Assembly: GCA_947561715.1 (NCBI GenBank)
Contig: OX387205.1
Coordinates: 749,001-813,000, forward strand
Reading direction: 5' to 3'
DNA: 64,000 nucleotides
From: Ascidia mentula
Taxonomy: Eukaryota; Chordata; Ascidiacea; Phlebobranchia; Ascidiidae
Positions 1 to 12,332 of this stretch are shown here, piece by piece (position 1 is the stretch's first letter; every line of letters begins with the position of its first letter). The translations under genes were made by a program, and so were the position numbers. Under the pieces are notes generated by a model, which was not told the DNA's origin, searched no databases, and saw nothing but the letters and a program-made list of their open reading frames with translations.

Positions 1-1
1 A

Positions 2-175
2 TTCCCTGGAGGACTCGTTATAATCCATCGTAAGGACGCATTACTGTTTGCAGCTCGCGTTAAGAAGATTGCGATGGGGATAGATAGAGCTTTGCCGACG
101 TTTGATCCGAGAAGTCAACACTTTAAACAACTATTCTTTTCCTTACGCACCACAATAGGCACTGATAACGCATAA
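2..175 (+). CDS. possible 3'-terminal coding segment of an off-window gene
   Basis: A reading frame open from the left edge runs about 57 codons to a TAA at 173-175 and reads like protein (FPGGLVIIHRKD near its start, ALPTFDPRSQ further on). It has no start codon, so if real it is the last exon of a gene entering from the left. Against it, a good donor (GTAAGG) sits at about 30, and in that case the coding sequence would stop there in another frame. A chance open frame of this length is not rare. I recognise no family. Confidence 0.22.
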   Translation, partial: FPGGLVIIHRKDALLFAARVKKIAMGIDRALPTFDPRSQHFKQLFFSLRTTIGTDNA

Positions 176-2838
176 CAACAGACAAAAACAAAATGCAACA
201 CATTTCCCTCAAATAATCACACAAAACAAAAACAGACGAAAATTACTTGAGTTTAATCAAATCAACATAAAGAAGAACCTAAATACACCTGCGCTACTGT
301 AGGGTTTGCTAACTAAATTTACATTGAACCAAATTAATCGGTATATCAGGTAGCAGTTAGCCACGCTCCACACCTCATCCCCTGATGGCTGGAAGTTCCA
401 AGTTATCGTTACACTGTTGTCATACTTACACTCAGGGTTAAGAGGAGAAAAGCTTCCTGAAACCCACGAAGCGAACGTGGACCGTGAGGTTCAATCCTAA
501 TTAAATAGAAATAAGTCCGAAAGTACATTTGCATCATAGAAAACAACAGGAAGCCATCCACGGTCAAACTCACAAGTTTACCTCCACTTTTTCACAAGTT
601 AAAACTTTGCCGCCAGTTTACCTTCACGATAGTTGGTCGTTTTGCACAAATAAGCAACAGAGCCTTATGATATCTTCACATGTACGTTTTGACATAAAAT
701 TTAACAGTTTCTTAAAAAATATTAACTTTTGTGTCATTTTAGCGAACTCCTGTGCCAGATCCACAAAATTATAGTATTGCAGCGTAACAAAGCATCTCAG
801 TGTGACATCATAGAACAATGATTGTCGCCCTCCGAACGACCGCACTTACACGAATACGATTTCTATTGTTTGGGCGCGGTTCGAAAGGTCACGAGGAACA
901 TATTGTGAAACGAGACACCCCGCCAACAAAAGGTTTTGGTGATATTTCCTTGATGGCGAAATTGCAGCGTTCAATTATAGAAGCTAAACGTGTCATGTTG
1001 TGTAAAATATTGGTGTGCAGCTTCATCACGTTTACTCTAAAATTAAAACTTTTTGCCGTTCAGACAGAAGCCATATGAGCGGTGCTATTGCCCCGGTTCA
1101 CCCGAACAAATATAACAGCAACATACACCCGTGATACTAAGCCATTTGCTTGGGGGGTAAATGATATTATCTGATGGTACAAAATACGATAAAAGTGAAT
1201 AAAAGTAACAAAACAGATAAGGTGTCGTATCGCTAACAACACCTGGCTCCCCAACATATTTCACTCTCCACTGGCGCCCCCATAGCTCAACGAAGGCTGA
1301 AAGTTTGATGAATGAACTTTCAATCACTTACCAGATGAGAATTGCGCAACATTGCAGCACCAACAAAAGTACAACCGCACATCACCGAAAAGCCACAACG
1401 CATTCATACTCAAACAGTGTAAGACAACAGTACACCTAAGTACAAACAGTTTTGAGTTTGTACAACAAGTCCTTCGCAAACTTTCCGTGCGCACACCGCA
1501 ATTTTGTGGGGGAAAACGCAGTAAATTAAACGTGCGGCCAATCTGTGTATTTTGAGTTAATTAGTGGGCGGTTTAAGGCTGCAGGCATGCAAAGTTAAGT
1601 TAAAAATGTGTAGAGATATTTGTGAGAAAGTGCGCGCAGCGGCCAAAACACGGCAGGTGTTCAGCGGGCAAGCAAATGTTCGGTAAACATGGAGGGAGAT
1701 AGCATCTACAGCGTCGCGCAAGATAAGCCAGATTGGGTTTCGAGCCAGACGTGAAATTATATTAAGGATCGCAAGGAATTTAAATGATGAAATATTCGCA
1801 ACAAAAAACACACACAACTATATTGGTGGTCATGTGACCTTTCATGTTTATTACACAGCTCATTATTTACCCTAAAACATGTTGTTTCTCACCACTTTAA
1901 ACATATTCACGAGTTGTTCATTTAAAATAACTTAAATCCAGTCTTACAACCAGCAGGACACAAGTATTTCTGCACCCATTTACTTTCATTTTCCAAATTT
2001 CAATAATTTGTTTATACAAGCGAGAAAACGCATTTGTTCACCTGTAATTTTTGCAATTTAGAAACAAAACACAAAGGTCTTAAAATTTCAATGCGTCCAG
2101 TTTCTAACATAGCATGTGTGTAGCAGAGCTGTAAGGTTCTTAGAAATCCAAACCACAAGCGAGAATTCGAAACTTCCTGTAAATTCCAATCAAGCCAAAG
2201 GATTTCTGGCAGCTATTTCCGCACACAAACGTTCAGCTCTAAACCACAGGAATGCTTTCCAACTTAATAAGCGAAATCAACGCATTAAATTACACGCAAA
2301 ATTTTAATATTAACTCGACAGCTGGGGAAGCAGTTTGCAGCGAGGTCTTTCATCGCGCCGTTTAAAGTATTCACTTGACAGGTTAGTTTACCGTTATTGT
2401 CACAGCGAAGATGTAATTTACCCAATGATGATCATAACAGAGAATTTTTAAATCCTTATAATTATAAAATTATTCTCACTTCCAATGCAATTTTTAGCAT
2501 AAATTATTATTCTAACTGCAACATTGATGACTCCAAGATGTAAAACATATACCGTTGACAAACTGAATACAGATTAGTTGCAAAGTGTAGACATAAGGAT
2601 AAAAGGTACTTTTGCAAGCAGGGCACTTGGATGAACATATAAATTCTCCCATCAAACCTATTGCTACAAATAACGCATTCTAACTGCAACAAGTTTGCAA
2701 ACACATAATCCCAAACTTCAGACTATAGGCGCAGGTGTGAACGAATGTTAATCGTTCATCCACATCCAAAATCAACACACATATTTGTAGGCATGTCACA
2801 GGTTAAAAAACACCAATAAATTGTGGAACCAAACTTAC
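176..2838. other. stretch with no supportable gene
   Basis: AT-rich sequence between the left-edge reading frame and the leftmost exon found for the minus-strand serine/arginine-rich gene. That exon ends in phase 1, so this stretch is probably intron of the same gene or contains exons too short to recognise. A splice-like segment on the minus strand at about 1335-1433 (TTAG acceptor, GTAAGT donor) is open only in a phase that does not join the known exons. I see no RNA gene or complete repeat here. Confidence 0.4.
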
Positions 2839-5800
2839 CTAGAGGTCGTTCCCGGCTTCTGCTTCTGCTTCTTACAATAGGAAGACTTGATCTAAGTTTT
2901 CCTCCCCTTGATAAACTGTGGTGGTAAGTGTAACCTGCCCCGTAACTATCGTTAGACGAGGACGTGAAGGCAACGCTTGGGTGGGAACTGTCGGCTGCGT
3001 AACTTGCACGGCTTCGAACGGTGTGGAAGAATGCTTGATGATGTTGTTGCTGAAAGGGAAAATATATTTGTTTGGATATTTGCACATAGTGAAGTACAGA
3101 AATATGTGTTTATTAACATCGACAATGTTGGAAACGCTTACTTGGTCATATTAACAGGCCAAGATATCGTTTTTTAAAAACAACCTAAACCTTTTTTAAA
3201 GTAAAATTGAATAAAACTGTAGAAAAATAAAATTAATCAGGGCTCATTGAGGCTGTAAGGGGGGCGATTGAAGGAATGCAGAGTAAGTAATTTAGGGGGG
3301 TGTTTGTTTAACTTCAACAGTGACGGTAACGTAAAACTATTATGAGATTTACTTGCATTGCAACCAAGCTGGGCCAGCCACTTTTCCCGTCAAGTCGGAG
3401 CAAAGTCATTATCAACCAAACGCTTACTGGGTCATATTAACAGTTGAAGAAATCATTTAAACAGCGGAAATCCAACTCTTTACTTTTGATTTTGAAATAA
3501 ACCTTTTACCGCGTTTTCTAATGGGCGAATCCAGCAGACAAATTACTCCTGCTAATAATACTCCGCATCACAACTACCTCACGAAACCGCAGACAACCAG
3601 AAACAAAAACAACGCCATGACGGTTTCCCAACACAAACCGATATTATCTACTCAGCAAACACGGACCATTTTATCACAGTCGTCATCACCACACAAATGT
3701 GTGCAACCATCCGTGACAGGTCACAACACTACCCAGCTGGGTCATTAGTTATGCGTATTGTGTGATATGACAAGGTCGGTTTGAAGCTGCAATGGGAACT
3801 TGGAACTCTTCTTGGGGTTCGAGTGTTTCTATTCGCGCCCCACGAGACGCAGCCACCCAGAAATCCTCCCAAACAACACACACGTAAACCGTGGAGCGAT
3901 ATTTTTAGCTCTTGGTGTAATTGACAGATGAGACCAATTGTGTGGAAAAACCTTTAGCATTTAATATTTGATTTATGACGTCTGTCTTATTTGCATTTGT
4001 TTTTAGCTTTCTCACAAGCAGAGAAAGAACGTCAGCTTATTGCGATTGGAACCATTGAACCCGAACTCGAGAATTCACGGCTTGTTGATGGCATAGGGCA
4101 AGATTGTATGTCAGGCGATTATACAAACGTTCGAAACAATTTTGCATCCTTTATTATTTAAAATTTTATTGAACGTACAATGCTTCAAGTCAACCTACAC
4201 AAAATACAACACGGAAGGATTCGATGAAGTTGCAATGAAAAAAAAAACACTTCCAACAATCCATAACCCTTCAATCTTGTTGTATACAGTATGTTTTTTG
4301 TGTACGAATTGCAAGGGTTTGGCCCAAGTTAAACGAACAATGAGTCGTGTGTTGAAGCTCCTTCAAATAAATTGATTGTCAACCTTACATTGCCCACGAA
4401 CTAAACGTCACAAAGGTGCTTTATCATTGTTAGCTGTACTCGAACCTGATTGGTTGAGAGCGGTAAAAAAACTCGACAGAGGAAATGAACCGTGACCGGT
4501 TCGTGTCTGCATAGACACGACGTGAAATTAGGCGCCAAAAAACGTGGACAGGAGCGTGGGGACCACCTGCATGTTTCGGCACCGAGTTATCAGATTAAGC
4601 GTCTTTATTAAATAGATTTCCACTTTGTACAACTTTACTTGAGGTTAAGTAACGTTCGGCCCACCTTGATAGAATATCATTGGTGGTCTTAAGGCCATTG
4701 GGTAAATAACAAGATTATTATAAGGTGAATTTAAAGCCCACTCGCTACAAAATGACGTAAAACAAACTACATGGTGTAACTTAGTATGAGCTGTGCACTC
4801 GATCGTTCTATAAAATATACCCGAGCATGAATATGTGTGAATAGTTGCCAAAAATAAATTCCAACGAAACTAAATGACGTCAGAACAGTCTTAAAAGATG
4901 TGGCAGCGGAAAAGAACCATGCCAATTTTATCAGCAAAGCCCAAAGGATTTTCTGTGGTTTATTGAATATAGTTTTCGCCAGACACGTTTTTTTTATACT
5001 TTCGTAAGTTTTCTGATGCCGTCACGACCACACATGATTACAAATAGGAAATAAAGATTTTAAATGCTCTGAACAATAGAGAAACATATTGATACAACCA
5101 AGGAACCCCCAGTTCTTATTTATTATTTCCAACTGTTTTTCTGTGTAAATAACGACATGTTGAACAAATAGAAGCACGACGTTCAGAACAGCAACTTTCC
5201 AAAACAACCAAAACCTTAACTGTATGGTTGTGGGATTTTTCGTCTGACCTCAACGTTTAATTAGCCAACCTTAATCCAGGCATTAAGCCACGCTCGACAT
5301 TCCTCAGTATGAAGACTCATTAGCGAAATGGTGGCGCCTTTTCTGGCAGAGATCTGTAAACAGGATTAACTGAGGAACGCTTGAGTGGTCTCGGTATCTT
5401 TCAGTTGATAATTTCACCAATGTTGCAACAAAGTCTGCACCGCTGACGTCATTATGCAAGCGTACTTTTAGGTGTGTGATACGCGTCCGCATGTCAAGAA
5501 CATAATGTTTCAATATGTAACCGATGACAATCTGTGTTTCATTCCCTTCAGTTCAAATGTGTGGTTTGGACAAACGTATGTATTTACTTCACGCTCACTT
5601 CTATCACAAAATTACAGTGGGTTTGTATTATTGTGTTGGTAATATAATAGTTTTGGAGCCAATTAGAACGTGAAGAACACCGCATAAAAAAATTTAAACC
5701 AAAATTAATGAAATTGTTTCGTCCCTGAGGTGCCTACATTTTGTCTGGCCCAGAATTTATTCTGTGTAAAGTTTGCTGTCCAAGATCGAGCGAGACTTCC

Positions 5801-8800
5801 GACAGCAAACAAAGTGCATTGACTGTCCAAACACAACTAGTGCCACCACGACCCGGCAAACTGTCGTTAAGTAAACGAACTCTCTCGATCATATCTTGAC
5901 TCACACTGACTCATCCTTTGTTACAAAACAGACGACTTTTTGTGGCGTTTTTTTGTCCAAAATATTTGTCAAGTAGTTGCTGCATTTCCCATCCAATGGC
6001 ATCGATTGTGTCAATGTTTGTTTAGTTTCCGATATGGCATCGTTTGCCGTTTCTCACATGCAATTAAAGTTTTTCTGAGACGCCACAAGGTTTTGTATAG
6101 TTTGGGAAATACTGGCTTGGATATAGGTTGGATAAATACGTCACATCAGCAGCAGTTACATGATGGAATTCAAATCTTCCTCCTATTTGTAATACCGGAC
6201 GTTCCTACGTGTTGTTAACACGGAGCAAAGTGACCATGTCACAGATCACCAATACCACGTGTGCGATTAAGTCTATCAACTTTTTACAAAAGGTCTTGTT
6301 TATTTCCTCCTCTGTTGGACCAGGGTCCTTCTCGGCCACAGTGTGGAAGGTGAAAGAAAACCAAAATAAATAACGCAACAACCTTGATATATGATCGTAA
6401 AAGCTCACAAACCAAGTTAGATATTTTTGTCATATTGTTACGAACCCCAGCAAAACCCGGTCAACCGATTCCAAGAAGGCTTGTGGGTATGTTAGATGAC
6501 GTCATTAGTAACGATACGGTTGATTTTCATTTCGTGTCTTCTGGTGTCGCTTCCTCAACCGCATACCTTCCGATCCCGACAACAATAGCGTTCCAACAAC
6601 TTGGGGCTTGTGGTAAACAACTCAACGGAAAACAACAGCATGTTGTCTCTCCGCGTTGGGTCAATTTCTTACGACCAATGACAAAGTTTTGCAACAGACC
6701 ACCTTTTGTCCCCAGCCCCCATCTATATTTGGATGCAAACTGACAACTTCACGTCACACTTTTGTCCCTTGACGTCAATAATGTCGCCTTGTTTAATAAA
6801 ATTGCCCAATATATCCCAGGTTTAAAGTCGTGTGTAGACGCACGCTTAATGACGGTAGAAACTTGGACAAATCACAAGCGCTTATTGTCGCTCATGTTCT
6901 GATGAAACTTGAAGATTCGTGGTGAGTGATTTTATCTGGTCTTAAGTAAGTCCAACTTGTTACAAAAACTGACACTTTCTCATGAGCTTCGGAAAAGTAA
7001 AAGTCGTGTTTGAAGTTTTGGAAGAGATTCCAATACACTATAAAAAGCATGCTTTTCTGACAGATGTAAGAAAAAAGCAATTTTCCAAGCTTATGTAAAA
7101 ACAATATACAATATATAGTCGGTTTGGCCGCACATGTTTTTAGTAAAACGCCTTACAGCCTTTGGATGAAAAACACCAACAAACCGCAAGGATATTATGT
7201 GAATTTTCTCCCAAAACCGGTGTCCAAAAAAGGCTCCACAACCGACAAAACTGTGCGAAAATATTCGAAAAACGCACGATCGCGTTGCCACATTAACGTC
7301 ACAACAGCATTGGAACAACATCAGAGTATCTTTACACCAACAAGATTGTGGCCCTGTCAACCTCCTCGACTCGAACCAAGTAGAAAAGGAAACTCGCGCG
7401 TCTCGAAGCACCGCAATCCTTTGCATATGATGTTCTGTGCAAGAGGGGTTGTCTGCACATGGTGAGGAGGTTACGCGACCGCGCGAGCAAAGCAACTTTA
7501 TCCCAAGTGTTGCTTTGTTTTGCCTGCGCACAGCACGGCTGGGTGAGACCCCGGTTCTTGACCCTGCGGTTTTGTTTACGCGGATTCCACCCCATCTTGC
7601 GTTCCCTTGGGAGCATTTTTCAGCAGGGTTCGTTGCAGCTGAGTTGGGTAATTTGAGTTTAGAGTGTGTTGCCGGCGTGCCAGACGGATAAGTCATAAAG
7701 TGCATTGAAGATTGGGGTCGGGGAAGGCTTGAACTTTGTTGTATAAATTTTCTAATACTTCAGAATCCGACGGAAAAGAACAGCACTGAACCGTGACGTA
7801 TTTACCGATTAATTCGATCCGTGGTTTTAAGTCCTAGGTTGGTGTTTGTGCTTTCTTATTGCAATATTGATATTCGTGTTATTTATTCAAATGTCCTTTG
7901 CCATAAAGTAAATTGCCATGATCAAAAGTGTTGCATCAAACTTCCAAACTGGTTGCACCAAGGCATGTAAACCACGCAAAGTAAAAACCATAATAACAAT
8001 ATAATGATGCAAGCTCTGCCACTACTTTTAAATGCTCCCATTCAGAGTTATTATTTGCGCCGATGTAAACAGTTGTAAAAGGCATCGGCAGTTATTTGCA
8101 TGCAATAAATTGATGCTGACGTGCGAATCGGGTCAAAGAAGGAATGAAGGTCAGAAAAATTCAATAAACGATTCTTTGGCCTGATTTTATGGCTTAAATA
8201 TTTCTTAGAAAACATCATAAATATGTTTAGGCTGTGGAGATTAATTTTCACGTCATTCAGCAAACACCCGTTTAACAATAATAGTTTTATGTTTATGTGT
8301 GTTGGGTTTAAATTTAAAGACACATAATTGAAACAATATACATTAGTTCATATTACAGCCCAAGATCACAATCATCCGATAACGGCAGGAGATTATTCAA
8401 AAACTAATTTGAAATGTACGAAGATTTCCTTTAAAGTGAAACGACCCTTTCCATTAAATAAGCAAACTCGGCCCTTGAACTTTCCGCCAGCACAAACGAG
8501 AGAGAGTAATTTTCCTCTGTTCACAATTCACCATGCTTCTACTTCACGCTAACCGGACTACAGCCACTATAGCTTAGTGTATTTAGTTCAACCGCAATGT
8601 TTGGATTGCTCATCAGCTTGAAAGCTCCCGCTGGAGGATCGGAGAAAGTTGTGGCCGGATTGACACGACACAAGTACGGAGACTACAAAGGTTCGTTGCT
8701 GGGAGAAAACGAATGACCGACGTGGTTTAAACAAGGTGGTAATGACAAATACATCTACAAGTGTCGTTCCGGAACAAATCTGTCCTTACGTGTTTCTATA

Positions 8801-11800
8801 TATTGGGTTAAGCGTGATAGCACTTAATTCTTGGGGCTAAAGCTTTGGATAAATTCCCTCGCCAGGCAAATTCCACCCAACTCTGCAATCGCCCACGCAA
8901 GATTGTGAGGCATGCAACGCAGAAGGCCCCAAATAACTGTAATAAACCGGCAGGCAGCAATTGACAAATTCCTCCAGCAACAGACAGTAGTTGTGCACTC
9001 ACCGCATGACGCCTTACTAAATAGCGTAGGGCGTAAGAGGCTTACAGACCCCCACAGCGATAATAGGACTTGAGCAGAGGTTGCCGAACCCAAGGCTAAA
9101 TGTGAGGCTTTCATGTGGTATTGAGCAGTGTGAGGGGCGCGTTTGAAAGATCACCCGAGCGGAAAATAGCGTCCGGTGAGAAGTGACTTAGGGAGACTCT
9201 CCCGCTGTTCAGACGGCCTTTCAACCATTACCACCTACAGTAAGTGTTTTTTCACCAAGCTGGAACATGAAACGCTCTATTAAATGAAGTACATTTGTAT
9301 TTAGGTGTAGTAAACCTCCTTGCTAATTTGGATTGGAAACCAGAGCTAAGATGTCCGGCATCTATAGTTTTGTAAAATGCCCGAAATATTTCATGGACGC
9401 CGACAAAAATGACCACTTAGTTGTCTAACAACGTTGACAAAAAGATTAAACAGCAACTCTTACTGATTAAAAAAACAGTATAATTGATACACTGGACTAG
9501 CCGTAAAACCTAAACATTCCGTTATTTGCCCCAAGAATCATGCAGAATGGAACGCTTTATTTTCTCCAACTATCAATTACTTCAAATAAAAAAAACCATC
9601 GTACCTCATTTTGCATCGCCTTGCCCGCTATCACATCAGCATGCTGGGGATATCTTTGCTGGAGATATCGCAGGAATGCAGACCGTTTTCTCTCAGCTTC
9701 GTTCGTGCTTATGACGCCATGTAGCGGTTGATCATAGTCAGATACGAAACCGGCAGCGGGCGCAAATGAAGCGCTTCCCAAACGTGGGTTTGGAACCTGA
9801 AAGTAGTTTAAAACCATGCAAAAAAACAAATCGCCAGGCTTGGATGGCTTCCCGGTTGAATTTTACAAGATATTTTGGGATGATATCAAACTGGTCTACC
9901 TAAATGCATGGAAGTTTACGGTTGAAACCGGTAAAATGTCCGCGAGCCAATCTGAAGGACTCATCACCCTAATTCCCAAACCAGGGAAAGACCTTTTACA
10001 GGCCCAAAATTATCGCCCAATAACCCTGCTAAACGTTGACTATAAGATCGCCGCCAAAGTGATTAACACAAGAATACGCGGTGTTATCGACGATATCGTA
10101 TCCAACGACCAAAACGGCTTTCTTCCACACCGCTATATAGGAACAAATATCCGGTTGCTGTTCGACATGATTGACAGTACGGACCATTACCGCGTTCCTG
10201 GGGCAGTACTGTCTTTAGATATTTATAAAGCCTTTGACACTTTAAGGTGGGAATTTATCTACGCAACTCTCTCTGCGTTCGGGTTCGGAATCAGATTTGT
10301 CAATCTCATTAAATGCCTTTACCAAAATGCCTCTGCGAGAGTCACCAATAGCAACTTTCTCTCAGAATCTTTTGATATAGAACGTGGCGTCAGACAGGGA
10401 GACCCACTCTCCCCAACGTTATTCGTGCTCTGCATCGAATGCCTAGCAACTGCGCTTAGACAGGGTGATTTTGAAGGCATACGACTAAACGACAAAGAAT
10501 ACAAAACATCCTTATTTGCGGATGATACACTCGATTTTACTAAAGGTTCTGATGCGGATTTCACCAAAATCTTTCGAATTTTAGAGGAGTTCGGCGAAAT
10601 GACAGGTTGCAAAGTAAATATGGAAAAGTCCTGTGCCTTTTTCATAGGTCCAAATCGCTCAAACCATCACAAACCATTTCAAAAGGATGGTCTTCAATGG
10701 CCCTCGGAATCTATTAAGTACCTTGGGGTTATAATACCACTCACAAAATACAAAGATGAGGAACTTATCGAACTAAACTTTTCTCCGGCACTAAAAAAAG
10801 CGAACATAGTAATGAACCTTTGGGCGACCAGAGGATTAACCCTTCTCGGCAAAATAACAATAGCTAAGAGTCTCATTATACCTCTATTGACATATAAACT
10901 GTGCGTCCTACCAGTGATCATCCCAAAAAAGTGCATTTGTAAAATCGACCGAGCCTTATTTAAATTTATATGGGGCTCATCTTGGGAACGAATTAAAAGA
11001 GTGAACCTGTGTAAAAGTTTGGATAACGGCGGGGCGGGCATGATACATATTGAGAACTATATGTTGGCTCTAAAATTTAAAGCGCTCAGGGAATTATTTT
11101 GCGAGGAAACAAAAAATGTAACGGGTCTTCAAACTCCATCCTTACACCCAAACAGATTGGAGACACTTTTAAACGCGACGGTCGGCCCGTCAAGTACAAT
11201 CTTGAGGAGCCTCATCCCATTGAGAACCCTCCGTTGTATCATAAACATTGCGAAATCAATCCTGAGCAAAAACCCCGACCACGCATGCAACAGACCTCTC
11301 TGGCTCAACAAAGCATTAAAAAAACGAAGTAAACCCTTCTATTTCGAAAAATTTATAGACGCGGGAGTAATGGCCCACAACGACCTACTAGACCACAATG
11401 GGGAATATTTGAAATATGATGCACTTACTACAAAATTTAGTCTTGACCCAAGTACAACAGATTTCACTAAGTTTCTCAAGCTTATAGCATGCATGCCCGA
11501 GGAGTGGGACTATGGACCAGTGCCTTCACATAAAAACCTAACAGACGTTTTAAAAAATATCTTGACACATTGCGAGAGCACAAAGACTTTGTATTCGTGG
11601 CTTCAAACCGCCAATATAATTCAACCCAAAGCACAAGCTGTGTGGGAATCCTTAGTCAATGACAGAGTACCTTGGAGGCAAATATATAAAAATATACCGC
11701 AAGCTACAGTGGAAACTAAATTAATAAGTTTTCAAATTAAGCTAAATCTCAGGGCCATTGTGACAAATAAAAAGTTAAAAGATCTGAAGTTTATAGAATC

Positions 11801-12289
11801 AGGTTCATGTGTCTTTTGCGAAAATGCCGAGGAAACGGTTTTACATTTATTTGTAAATTGTCCTATTGCAGCACATTACTGGGAAAATGTATGCAGTTGG
11901 CTAAGCGCCAAACTTCGTGTACCTTTGTATTTTTCTCGTGCGCATTTACTGTTTGGTAGACAATATTTTTGAATGCTTTTTAAATTGCGCTCTTCTTTGT
12001 GCCAGATTTGTGATTTATCGATGCAAATACGGTAAGAGGAAACCAACAATAACAGAATTTGTGAATATGTTGCAAAAAACAAGATCTATAGAACTAAACA
12101 TCGCCAGTGAAAAATACCGTAGCGAAACGAATTATTACAGAAGAAAGTGGTCCTACGCTGCTTGAAGCATATACCCAAATAACTTGACTCTCTTTTGCTG
12201 ATTTCTCGCCATTGTGTTTAACCATTGTTTTTTGTCTTTTTGCTTAGCCTTTTCTTCAATTGTACGCCTTTAACGTCCTTTTTCAATTA

Positions 12290-12332
<43 letters not shown>

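Noticed and set aside
1335..1433. Minus-strand segment with TTAG acceptor and GTAAGT donor
   Set aside because: Open only in a phase that does not continue the serine/arginine-rich gene, and the peptide is cysteine/tryptophan-rich and unlike the rest of that protein.
1689..1753. ATG-initiated plus-strand frame (MEGDSIYSVAQDKPDWVSSQ) ending near a possible GTGAAA donor
   Set aside because: Only 21 codons, weak donor and no downstream exon found.
7371..7381. B-box-like GGTTCGAGTCG on the minus strand
   Set aside because: Flanking bases do not form a T-stem and no A box or acceptor stem is present.
7091..7705. Overlapping long frames on both strands in a GC-richer block, up to 204 codons on the minus strand
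   Set aside because: Frames are open in several phases because stop codons are rare in GC-richer sequence; no splice sites join them to other exons and no motif is recognisable.
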